NCBI RefSeq assembly: GCF_900289145.1
Contig: NZ_OKQO01000001.1
Location: 310,001 to 374,000, forward strand
Direction: 5' to 3'
DNA: 64,000 nucleotides
DNA from: Neobittarella massiliensis (ex Bilen et al. 2018)
GTDB taxonomy: Bacteria; Bacillota; Clostridia; Oscillospirales; Ruminococcaceae
Shown here piece after piece: positions 52,940-60,280 of the stretch. Positions within the stretch are counted from its first letter, which is position 1; each line of letters opens with the position of its first letter. Both the position numbers and the translations under genes were made by a program. Under the pieces are notes generated by a model. The model saw nothing but the letters and a program-made list of their open reading frames with translations. It had not been told where the DNA came from and ran no database searches.

Positions 52940-53085
52940 AGAATCACTTCCTGAATGATGATTGTACCACATTCCCCAATATATAATTCTAAAAATAATG
53001 CTCCTAAAGGAATAAATAGCTATTTAATAGATTTAGGAGTAAAATTGCAGGTCCATATTTAACAGTAGCTGGAGGGGCTGTTATA

Positions 53086-53271
53086 ATGGGACCCAACATA
53101 AGAATTTCGCATATACATGCGATTTTCAGATGTTTACTTTATTGTATTTTTGTGGAAAGCGAGACTCCAAACTCTTCTTCTTACAAAAAGACAGGTGATG
53201 CCATGAAACTGTCTCAGGATTTCTTAACTTTACATTTGTCATTATTAGATGCGACTGAGCAATCCATATAG
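53086..53271 (+). CDS. small ORF, 61 residues
   Basis: GGAGGGG 8 bases before ATG 53086. N-terminal half mildly hydrophobic (HIHAIFRCLLYCIFV), C-terminal part polar. A second in-frame ATG at 53203 with AGGTGA would give a 22-residue peptide. The stop codon overlaps the SD of the next ORF. AT-rich relative to the window. No family recognised. Confidence 0.4.
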   Translation: MGPNIRISHIHAIFRCLLYCIFVESETPNSSSYKKTGDAMKLSQDFLTLHLSLLDATEQSI

Positions 53272-53285
53272 GAGGCTAGGTACGC

Positions 53286-53423
53286 ATGGACAGCTTAAAC
53301 GGCAAGAGGCGAAAACATGTCGACGTTCCGAAAATTGATTCCCCTACATTGGACGATATTTCTTCCATTACTATAGACACACCTGCCAGCGGAGCAACGG
53401 ATGAAACAATACGTGGAACATAA
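53286..53423 (+). CDS. small ORF, 45 residues
   Basis: Preceded by AGGAGG at a good distance and coupled to the ORF before it. Basic N-terminus (MDSLNGKRRKHVDVPK) and Ser/Thr/Asp-rich remainder (SPTLDDISSITIDTPASG). No cysteine. Could be a peptide precursor, or the end of a decayed gene. Confidence 0.4.
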   Translation: MDSLNGKRRKHVDVPKIDSPTLDDISSITIDTPASGATDETIRGT

Positions 53424-53488
53424 ATAATCCATATTGTTTCATCTGAGGCCATAGAACGACGAATAGTTTCGTACTTCCAGAATCAATT

Positions 53489-53516
53489 AGCGGATGGCCT
53501 TTAGGCTATCCGCTAG
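53489..53516 (+). terminator. hairpin after the two small ORFs
   Basis: TAGCGGAT / ATCCGCTA stem extended by GGCC/GGCT pairs, weak T-run after it. Confidence 0.5.
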
Positions 53517-53579
53517 TTTACTCTGATTGAGTGAGGTGTAGTCGGTTTGAGATGAAGACTGCACCTCTATAAATTTGTG

Positions 53580-53750
53580 TGAACTTGTAACCGGGTAATG
53601 TCTTCCGCTGGTATCGACACCAATGTTTTTATGATATTTCCCTCTAGATCAACTTGATAGTTATTCTGTAGACTACAGATATAGGTAGAAGTTCTGTTTG
53701 TGTAAATGCGGTTGTTGGTGTACTTGTTATCCCGATAAGAAAGATGCTTC
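53580..53750 (-). pseudogene. N-terminal remnant paralogous to the next lipoprotein
   Basis: The minus strand reads NKYTNNRIYTNRTSTYICSL then NNYQVDLEGNI, matching AKYTNRRVYSKDGYLYVCSL and NIYQVDPEGTI of the lipoprotein at 53782-54882. No start, and truncated at both ends. Confidence 0.75.
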
Positions 53751-53781
53751 TATATACATTTATTAAAAAATGAAATAGGAG

Positions 53782-54882
53782 TTAATTGGGAAAAACTTCG
53801 ACATTATTTGGTTCATCAGCCTGGAAGCGGTAGCTAGTAAGCTTTGTGAGATCAAAACAATATACCCATCCATCTGCTGTGTCTATTACTGACAACTCAT
53901 CATTAGACATAGAAAATGGCAATTCTTGAAATTCGTGAGTTTCTAGGTTCATTCTAATGCAATTGCTTTTTTCACAGGTGATGTACAACCAGTTCTCATC
54001 ATAACTTTTAATCGTATAGATATCACTATTTGCTGGTCTGCCGAGTTCTATCGGTTTATCTGAATTGTAGGCATTAAAAAAGAAAATGCCGTTTCTGTGA
54101 AAGTAAATTCCTTTATCTGTTGCCAACCAGTCGTTTTCTACAGTGGATTTTTGGGGGATTGAAACAGTTATATCACGGTGACCGTCGCCTTCAATGAAAC
54201 CAACTCCAATATTTAACGGGCTTTCATAATCACTATCTTCACTTTGATATTCGCTCACTACAATGCCTTCATCATAGTTGATGACCCGAGAGCCGTATAA
54301 ATAGTTTTCATAGAAAGGCCATTCATTTTCATTTTTTACTGCCATAGAGGGTAAAGAAAAAATCTGATCAATACTGCTCATATCTTCTAACATTTGATTT
54401 GTATAAAGATTGTCATTAACGGTCTGAAATGAGACTATATAGGGGAGATCTATTTTTTCTAATTGCTGTGTGCTTATGTTGTAATGCCAAAAATGTCTCT
54501 GGGTAGTCTCTGCAGTGGGATTAGGGTTATGAATCAAATTAGAAGAATTAAAGAAAAGATGATTGTCATAACCCTGTAAACTCCGAAGAAAGGTCGATTC
54601 ATCTATACTTACTATTTTTTCAATTGTGCCCTCTGGATCTACTTGGTATATGTTGTTCAGAGAGCAAACATATAAGTAACCGTCTTTTGAATAGACTCTC
54701 CTGTTCGTATATTTGGCGTTAGAATACTGGATATCAGACAATTTGGTGAGGATCTTTTGAGATGAGGTGGATGAAGGTGAAGAAGGAGGTGTGACTTTAT
54801 CTCCTGATCTTGTGTGTCCACAGCTTATTAGAAGAGTAAAAGAAAACAAACATATCAATACTATATGTCCTAATTTGTTCAT
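53782..54882 (-). CDS. putative beta-propeller lipoprotein
   Basis: 366 residues. Lipobox LISC (Cys21), Ser/Pro linker (30-45), then repeated strands of about 45 residues (RRVYSKDGYLYVCSLNNIYQVD; NHLFFNSSNLIHN; NWLYITCEKSNCIRMN; GWVYCFDLTKLTSYRF), like DUF5050-type propeller proteins. Extracellular, membrane-anchored; function unknown. ATG 54882 follows AGGAGG. It lies just downstream of the hydrolase terminator and may be partly co-expressed. A broken paralogue lies on its left. Confidence 0.8.
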   Translation of the reverse strand: MNKLGHIVLICLFSFTLLISCGHTRSGDKVTPPSSPSSTSSQKILTKLSDIQYSNAKYTNRRVYSKDGYLYVCSLNNIYQVDPEGTIEKIVSIDESTFLRSLQGYDNHLFFNSSNLIHNPNPTAETTQRHFWHYNISTQQLEKIDLPYIVSFQTVNDNLYTNQMLEDMSSIDQIFSLPSMAVKNENEWPFYENYLYGSRVINYDEGIVVSEYQSEDSDYESPLNIGVGFIEGDGHRDITVSIPQKSTVENDWLATDKGIYFHRNGIFFFNAYNSDKPIELGRPANSDIYTIKSYDENWLYITCEKSNCIRMNLETHEFQELPFSMSNDELSVIDTADGWVYCFDLTKLTSYRFQADEPNNVEVFPN

Positions 54883-54934
54883 ATTAAAACCTCCTGTTTT
54901 TATCATACAACAATTAAGAAACTCTTTCTATACA

Positions 54935-54976
54935 AAAAAGAAAACAGGACGGTTTTCCGTCCTGTTTTCTTTTTTG
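54935..54976. terminator. terminator after the hydrolase gene
   Basis: AAAAAAGAAAACAGGACGG with its complement around TTTT, 6 bases beyond the hydrolase stop. Confidence 0.92.
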
Positions 54977-54981
54977 TATAA

Positions 54982-57111
54982 TTACCAGATTGCTCTATCT
55001 GCCCCTGATGTTGCTGAATACAGATCGACATCTACAAAGAAGTAGGAGTCGGAACTGGTGATGGGCTCCCATCCATTGCCTTCCCCATAGTTAACATAAT
55101 TGCAAATCAGATACTCTGGATGAGAGTATCCGGTTTCGGATACGTCCGCAGCGATTTTTGCTCCTGCAGGAATAGTCTTAATAAATGTACCAGAAGAGTT
55201 CATTGCGGCGACGGGTTTATGAACGGTGTGAGCGATATAACCGGGAAGCCCAGAGATATGATCTTCATCAGGGTTGAGGACCTCTAAATCCGAGCCGTTG
55301 AAAATGACCGAATGGAAGTCTACTACGCCAGTTTGTATAAAACTACCCCCCATAATCGTATTGGAAACGATTATAAGCCCTGTAGCTAGTGCTCCATCGC
55401 CTTTTTTATAGATTACTTTGCGATAACTAGGAGCCCAGCTGGCACCATCCTTGCTTGCCCGAGCGATGTAGAATTGCCCTTTTTTGATGGAACCAATTTG
55501 ATTTTTTACGAAAGGATAGTTGGTATCCATATTTGCGTAAACGGGAATTTCATCATTGCCAATGTTGACTTTGATGAGAGATTCCCCACCGGCATAATCG
55601 GTATCAGGAATTGGGAAAGCAACAGATGCACCGCTGTCTCTGCCCGAAACGACATCTTTATCGATTTCTACAAAATCGGGTGCCTGGACCGGATAGGAGA
55701 CTGTATCGATCTGGTCGAAAGCCCAGTTGACAGGGAGGGGATAGCCGAGGTTGCCGCTGAAACCGCTGGACATATCGGAAACAAAGCTCAGTTCGGCATA
55801 ACCAGCATCACTGACTCTGGAACAAACATTTCGAGGACCGTAGATGCCAATACGATAAGGATAGCAACTCATCTTTTGAAGTCGCTCATATATACCTTGG
55901 AAGTACGGGATGACACTGTTAGTCACCTGGTAATCCATGGCATCGAAATCTACGGCAAAGTAGATGACGGTGTTATTGGGAAAGCCGAAAGCACGTGCAT
56001 TCATTACAGCTTCTTTGCCATCTTCCCAACCTTGATTGTATGAAAAGTAGCTCTCCTCCATACCATTGGTCTGATAGATGGGGAAAACGCTCATGCCTTT
56101 GGCTAAAATGCGGGCAAACTCGTCTACCTTGAGCCGTTTCCAGTCACCACCGACAATGTAGCGGCCGCAGATCTTGTAGCCGTAGCTATCCAAAGCAGCC
56201 AGATAGGAGTCAGTCAGAGTGTTGGCACAGTCTAAACCGGTAACAGCACGGTCCTGATCGCCATAGCTGACGAGCATCGAGAGCATGGTGGAGATATCTA
56301 CAGTGCCGGTAGCTGGCAGACCAGAGAAAGACTGGAACTGCGAAACACGAGTAGTCACAGTGCTGTCGTAAACGCCGTCAAAGGTGCCGGTATCATAGGA
56401 GGCACCATTGCAGTACAGCGCGTACTGGATGATCTTGACCATGGCGGTGGCGCTGCTCCCGGCGCTCACGCCGTTGGGATAGGCCGATTTCCACATCGAG
56501 GTGGTGGTGGGACCGAAAGCACCGTTGGCAGTACCGGCATCCATACCGATATCTTTCTGGATGGCGTAGATGATCGCCTCGTTGAGAGAGCGGGAATAGA
56601 GACCGTCGCAGGGGAAGATGATGCCGGCGTAGCTCGAGATAGAAGCATTGAGTGCTCTCTGCATCTCGCAAATACGGTCAGAGCCGCCCGACCATGTATT
56701 TGTAAAAGCGTCCATGCTGAGGATCGCTTTCATAAGCATCGGGGTCACGATACCGGTCTGGGGCAGTCCTGCATCGGCCTGGAGTTGTTTGACGGCGTCT
56801 TCAGTGCCACCGGCAAAGTTGGCAGTCAGGTCAGCGGCACCAGTGCCATAGCCTTTACACCAAAGACCACCCTGCAGGATAGTGACAACTCGACCGGTGC
56901 TGCCCAGTTTCAGGGTGGGGCAGAGAGCCATGGTGGTTTCACCGAAGTTGTCGACAAGATAGGTGATGCCTTCCTCGTGTTGAAGGGCTCGGATCAACCC
57001 ATAAATAGTGTCCCACCCGGTGGAGCCAGTCTCTTCGACTGATCCGAAAGTAGGAACGCTGCCATAGGTCCTGTTAAGCCACCGCTGTGTCTGTAACACC
57101 ATTACGTCCAT
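54982..57111 (-). CDS. peptidoglycan-binding / DUF1906 glycoside-hydrolase-like protein without signal peptide
   Basis: 709 residues. Residues 1-285 hold three peptidoglycan-binding-like modules (LKLGSTGRVVTILQGGLWCKGYGT; QRALNASISSYAG; IIQYALYCNGASYDTGTFDGVY...TTRVSQFQSFSGLPATG). Residues about 293-515 form a DUF1906 (Rv2525c-like, GH25-related) domain: GLDCANTLTDSYLAAL, GRYIVGG, IYFAVDFDAMD, RIGIYGPRNVC, FVSDMSS. The last 190 residues are beta-rich, of unknown type. There is no signal peptide, as in phage endolysins. SD AAAGGAG at ATG 57111; preceded by a leader ORF and a TcdR-like promoter element. Confidence 0.85.
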   Translation of the reverse strand: MDVMVLQTQRWLNRTYGSVPTFGSVEETGSTGWDTIYGLIRALQHEEGITYLVDNFGETTMALCPTLKLGSTGRVVTILQGGLWCKGYGTGAADLTANFAGGTEDAVKQLQADAGLPQTGIVTPMLMKAILSMDAFTNTWSGGSDRICEMQRALNASISSYAGIIFPCDGLYSRSLNEAIIYAIQKDIGMDAGTANGAFGPTTTSMWKSAYPNGVSAGSSATAMVKIIQYALYCNGASYDTGTFDGVYDSTVTTRVSQFQSFSGLPATGTVDISTMLSMLVSYGDQDRAVTGLDCANTLTDSYLAALDSYGYKICGRYIVGGDWKRLKVDEFARILAKGMSVFPIYQTNGMEESYFSYNQGWEDGKEAVMNARAFGFPNNTVIYFAVDFDAMDYQVTNSVIPYFQGIYERLQKMSCYPYRIGIYGPRNVCSRVSDAGYAELSFVSDMSSGFSGNLGYPLPVNWAFDQIDTVSYPVQAPDFVEIDKDVVSGRDSGASVAFPIPDTDYAGGESLIKVNIGNDEIPVYANMDTNYPFVKNQIGSIKKGQFYIARASKDGASWAPSYRKVIYKKGDGALATGLIIVSNTIMGGSFIQTGVVDFHSVIFNGSDLEVLNPDEDHISGLPGYIAHTVHKPVAAMNSSGTFIKTIPAGAKIAADVSETGYSHPEYLICNYVNYGEGNGWEPITSSDSYFFVDVDLYSATSGADRAIW

Positions 57112-57161
57112 ATGATTTCTCCTTTATATTTCGTTTCGCTCTTGATCGAGGTGACGAGCAT
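57102..57161 (-). CDS. 19-residue leader ORF overlapping the hydrolase start
   Basis: MLVTSIKSETKYKGEIIWT with the very strong site GAGGAGGTGAAC before ATG 57161. Its stop codon lies 8 bases inside the hydrolase gene (other frame), so its translation passes over the hydrolase SD and start, a layout for coupling or leader control. Confidence 0.5.
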   Translation of the reverse strand: MLVTSIKSETKYKGEIIWT

Positions 57162-57198
57162 GTTCACCTCCTCTCTCCTGAAAAAGAACTACATAGAT

Positions 57199-57226
57199 AG
57201 AAAGCTGTTTTACGCCAATTTGTAAA
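57199..57226 (-). promoter_or_regulatory. TcdR/UviA-like promoter element of the hydrolase gene
   Basis: TTTACA (57221-57226), 16-base spacer, CTTTCT (57199-57204) on the minus strand. Group 5 clostridial sigma factors (TcdR, UviA, BotR) recognise TTTACA with a CT-TTT-like -10. No sigma-A -10 is present at this spot. Confidence 0.55.
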
Positions 57227-57384
57227 CCGCCTAAAATATAAAAAGCAGGAGTCATATTGATATATTAGACGCAAACTATGATACGGTGGGATCACCAGTA
57301 AGAAGACAGACTGGGTGCCTAATTACCCGCATTCTTCCGCAAGTTATAAGGGTCGGGATGACCAAGATCAGTCCGACCATTTAC

Positions 57385-57915
57385 CTAACAAGCAAGATCC
57401 ATTTTTTTCAGACGCTGTATTGCACGGGCATGTACCTGATTTACACTTTGCCTGGATGTACCAGTCATTTGTGCGATATCTTGAATGGAGTAACCATACC
57501 AATATCTGGCGTATAAGACAGTCTGCTGTTTGGGAGAGAGCTCTTTAATAGACTGTTTTAGCTCTGAATTTGCTGTTGGACATTCTTGGTTTGGCAAATC
57601 GACTAGGCTGTCTAGATCGTAGCAGATGGGCTGCTGTTTCCGATAAAGGGAATAGGCCTTGTTCACAATAGCCGTGTGTATGTATTTTGTGGCTTGGGCA
57701 TTTGGATTTGGCCCGTTAAAATTATCAACTGGCATTTTTAATACCAGTTCAATTAAAAAAAGAGTCAGTTCACTTCGAGTATCTTCACCTTCCAATCTAT
57801 ATGCGTATTTACATATAAGTGGTGTGAAGTCCTTTACAATTTCCAATATAGATGTTTTGTTTCTGCTCTGTGCCTCTAAAATTTTAGTTGTTAAAACGTC
57901 CGTGTACTTACCCAT
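57385..57915 (-). CDS. alternative sigma-70 family factor (TcdR/UviA-like appearance)
   Basis: 176 residues, the size of small alternative sigma factors. Region 2-like part (about 25-95, LICKYAYRLEGEDTRSELTLFLIELVLKM and KYIHTAIVNKAYSLYRKQQ) and region 4 HTH (about 122-172, LSPKQQTVLYARYWYGYSIQDIAQMTGTSRQSVNQVHARAIQRLKK). The helical region 2 with YIHTAIVNKAY resembles the toxin/bacteriocin sigma group. ATG 57915 follows GGGGTGAAACG; 57939 is unlikely. It lies upstream of, and parallel to, the signal-less hydrolase. A phage/ICE sigma-like regulator is the alternative. Confidence 0.8.
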   Translation of the reverse strand: MGKYTDVLTTKILEAQSRNKTSILEIVKDFTPLICKYAYRLEGEDTRSELTLFLIELVLKMPVDNFNGPNPNAQATKYIHTAIVNKAYSLYRKQQPICYDLDSLVDLPNQECPTANSELKQSIKELSPKQQTVLYARYWYGYSIQDIAQMTGTSRQSVNQVHARAIQRLKKMDLAC

Positions 57916-57978
57916 CGTTTCACCCCTATACCAATGCAAAAATTGAGTAATATATGAATGGCGTTTCTACAATTTTAT

Positions 57979-58048
57979 GGTAGCAAAATAAAAACGTATT
58001 AAACGTAAAATGTTTTATAAAAGTAAAATTTGGTTGCAAAATAAAAAC
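57979..58048. repeat. 17-base direct repeats in the divergent control region
   Basis: GGTAGCAAAATAAAAAC (57979-57995) and GGTTGCAAAATAAAAAC (58032-58048), 16 of 17 identical, 53 bases apart, between the sigma-factor gene and the DUF1492-like gene. The second copy overlaps the rightward -35. Confidence 0.75.
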
Positions 58049-58062
58049 AAATGTAATATAAT
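58034..58062 (+). promoter_or_regulatory. sigma-A promoter of the DUF1492-like gene
   Basis: TTGCAA (58034-58039), 17-base spacer, TATAAT (58057-58062). Confidence 0.7.
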
Positions 58063-58100
58063 GAAACTATAAGATATAGAGACATAAGAGGGGGACATTG

Positions 58101-58481
58101 ATGGGACAACAACGAGAAGTAGAGCCAATTCTTAAGAAGTTGGGCCAATTAAGAGATGAGATGCGAGAAGTACATGAATTGCAAGCTAGGCTAGCGGCGC
58201 TGAGACGGGGTCATGAAGGTATTGAGCTGACTCATCTGGCATCTTTAGAGACCCATTTGACTACCGAGCTTGATACACGTACCAAAGAGGTAGAGGACAT
58301 GCTCCGACAAATAGGCAATATATCAGATAGCAGATTGCGGCAGGTACTGCGATACCGCTTTATAGACGGTAGAACATGGCGGGATGTGGCATATAAAATT
58401 GGCGAGTACGACGAACAGATACCGAGGAAGATGGTCTCGAGATATATAGCAAGACTGTCCTCTTCTGGTGCTAAGCAATGA
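58101..58481 (+). CDS. DUF1492/ArpU-like phage-type regulator
   Basis: 126 residues. N-terminal coiled helix (about 1-75) and C-terminal HTH (LRQVLRYRFIDGRTWRDVAYKIGEYDEQIPRKMVSRYIARL), the arrangement of DUF1492/ArpU late-gene regulators of prophages and conjugative elements. SD AGAGGGGG before ATG 58101. Divergent from the sigma gene, with repeats between. No phage structural genes are nearby, so it may be a relic of a mobile element or a partner of the sigma factor. Confidence 0.7.
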   Translation: MGQQREVEPILKKLGQLRDEMREVHELQARLAALRRGHEGIELTHLASLETHLTTELDTRTKEVEDMLRQIGNISDSRLRQVLRYRFIDGRTWRDVAYKIGEYDEQIPRKMVSRYIARLSSSGAKQ

Positions 58482-58589
58482 TTAAGAGGGTATCGCACAG
58501 AAGCCTTTTTGTGAAGCTCAGCCCCTAAACGATGATAAGCTATTGAGGAGCGCTAGATTGATATAGTGCTCCTTTTCTCTCTTTATATA

Positions 58590-59810
58590 ATTAAGCCAGC
58601 CCTCCACGATTTCGGGGCTTTCCAGTTTGTTTTCCGACTCTACTGTTCCGCCGTCGGGGTTGTAATCGATCGCAGACGGCACGTCGCTGCCGATCAGGTC
58701 ACAGACAAGATAGTGTTGCTCTGACTGTCGGTCACCGTCTGGCTGATGACATCGCTGCCGGGCACAGTGGTGTCAAACCCGGCAGAGCCGACTCCTTTCT
58801 CCTCGACAGTCATGGCGATGGTCCATCGGCCAAAATACTGTCCCCCTGGGCGATGATATCTTTGCTGTTTTGAGAGCTACTGTAAGGGTAGATCAGCCTA
58901 TCGTCCTAGGCCGCATTGGAGGAGAAGCCGTAGCGGAAATGTCAAATAGGTCTTTGGCGTCCTCCGATGTGAAGCGGCCGCCGTAAGATGGGCCAAGCTG
59001 TCGAGATGATCCTGCATGGTATCTGTGATCACTGCGTGGGCGAGGTCGTTGTTGTCGCGTTCTGCTCGGGTGTCGGCAGGGGGAAAGTAGGGTCTGTGGG
59101 GGTGACAGCGAGCGGGTCGTTGACCGTAACTGCCTGTGTGGCAGAGGTGTTCCCCGCCGCATCCACCGCCCGATATTTCCCAATTTGGCCGGTAATATAG
59201 CTCTTGGCGGCCGCGTCGTAGCCCCCCAACTTCCATATGCCGGAGAAATTGTCTGTCAGGGTCAACTGGCCATCCGCCGCGGCGGTAAAAGCAGGTGCGG
59301 TCTTATCGATCTTCATCGTGTCGTCTTTCAGGGCAGATATCTCCTCGGTGTTGGGGTTGTGGGTCTGCAGCTCCAGCTGCTCCCCAGGCAGATCTTCGAT
59401 GAAAGTCTGGATGGTATTGCCTGGGGTCGGGTAGTGCACTTCGGTGGTGTTTTGTTGTTCATGATGTGGAACTCGCTGCAGTCGCTGGGGAAGAACACGA
59501 TGGACACATCAGTGTCGTTCCGACCACTTTCGCTGTCTGGGGTGCGGGTGTAGTGGTAATCCTTGCCCGTCTTGCCCCGTTCCTCCACTGGTTTTTTGGA
59601 GGCGAGGGGTATCAGATTGATCGGGAAGATCGGGGTGTCGCTCGAGTGGCTCTTGAAACGGAAGAAGTCATCCAGCATCATCTGGCCTACGGTGACTGCC
59701 GTCCCTTGGGGGTTGTCCACTACCGCCTTGTAGATGATGATGGTCTCGTCGAGGGAGCAGCTGAAAGGGATGCCCTCGCTGGCGGTGTTCATATTAGGAA
59801 CCGCCACCCC
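58590..59810 (-). pseudogene. decayed surface protein with Ig-like domain
   Basis: Protein-like sequence changes frame at about 59455 and again near 59060. From the right: DETIIIYKAVVDNPQGTAVT and NLIPLASKKPVEERGKTG, then VHYPTPGNTIQTFIEDLPGE and an Ig-like unit (IDKTAPAFTAAADGQLTLTD...YRAVDAAGNTSATQAVTVND), then NDLAHAVITDTMQDHLDSL. No start, signal peptide or anchor remains. Confidence 0.7.
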
Positions 59811-59812
59811 AG

Positions 59813-60037
59813 CTTTTACCTGTCGTCCGCGGTACCGTTAGCAGGGCAGAGTTCATCAGCTTGCTATGAGAGGCTTTCACCTTTATCGCCGACTATCAGA
59901 ACCCCATCTCCGGCGCCAGCCGCATCGAGTGCGGCAACTACCGCGGGCACGACCTCGGGCAGTGCCGCCAGTACGCCCAAAAGATGTGCGGTATGCTGCA
60001 AAACTGGAGCGAGGAGCAGCTGACCTGCCTGTCTTAG
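59813..60037 (+). pseudogene. luxS: C-terminal remnant of luxS
   Basis: Aligns with the last 75 codons of the intact luxS at 43.4 kb: SRAE, FTFIADYQNPISGASRIECG (intact: FAFIAGYQGPIPGASRIECG), GQCRQYAQKMCGMLQNWSEE. One base is missing near 59835 and a TGA interrupts the frame at about 59860. The zinc HTLEH motif and the catalytic Cys are gone. Confidence 0.9.
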
Positions 60038-60095
60038 CACCCATTTTGCCGCAGCGGGTGTGGCGCTCTGCCCAGGCAGCGAAAAAAAAAGCAGT

Positions 60096-60140
60096 AAAAA
60101 AGAGCACCGGCACAGCGAAAGCTGTGCCGGTGCTCTTTTT
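60096..60140. terminator. terminator beyond the M20 amidohydrolase
   Basis: Stem GAGCACCGGCACAGC with its complement around GAAA, T-runs both ways; about 140 bases past the M20 stop codon. Stem sequence resembles that at 46250-46286. Confidence 0.85.
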
Positions 60141-60280
60141 CAATGACGATACGGCGCGGTACGCCGACCTGGGCCACCGGCAAAAAATCTCGTTAAGCCG
60201 GGGTCCTGCCCACCAGAGGAGATTTATTTTGAGTCGCGGTGCGGACTACTCCGTACTGCGCCCCAGAAGCTACCCCTGGC

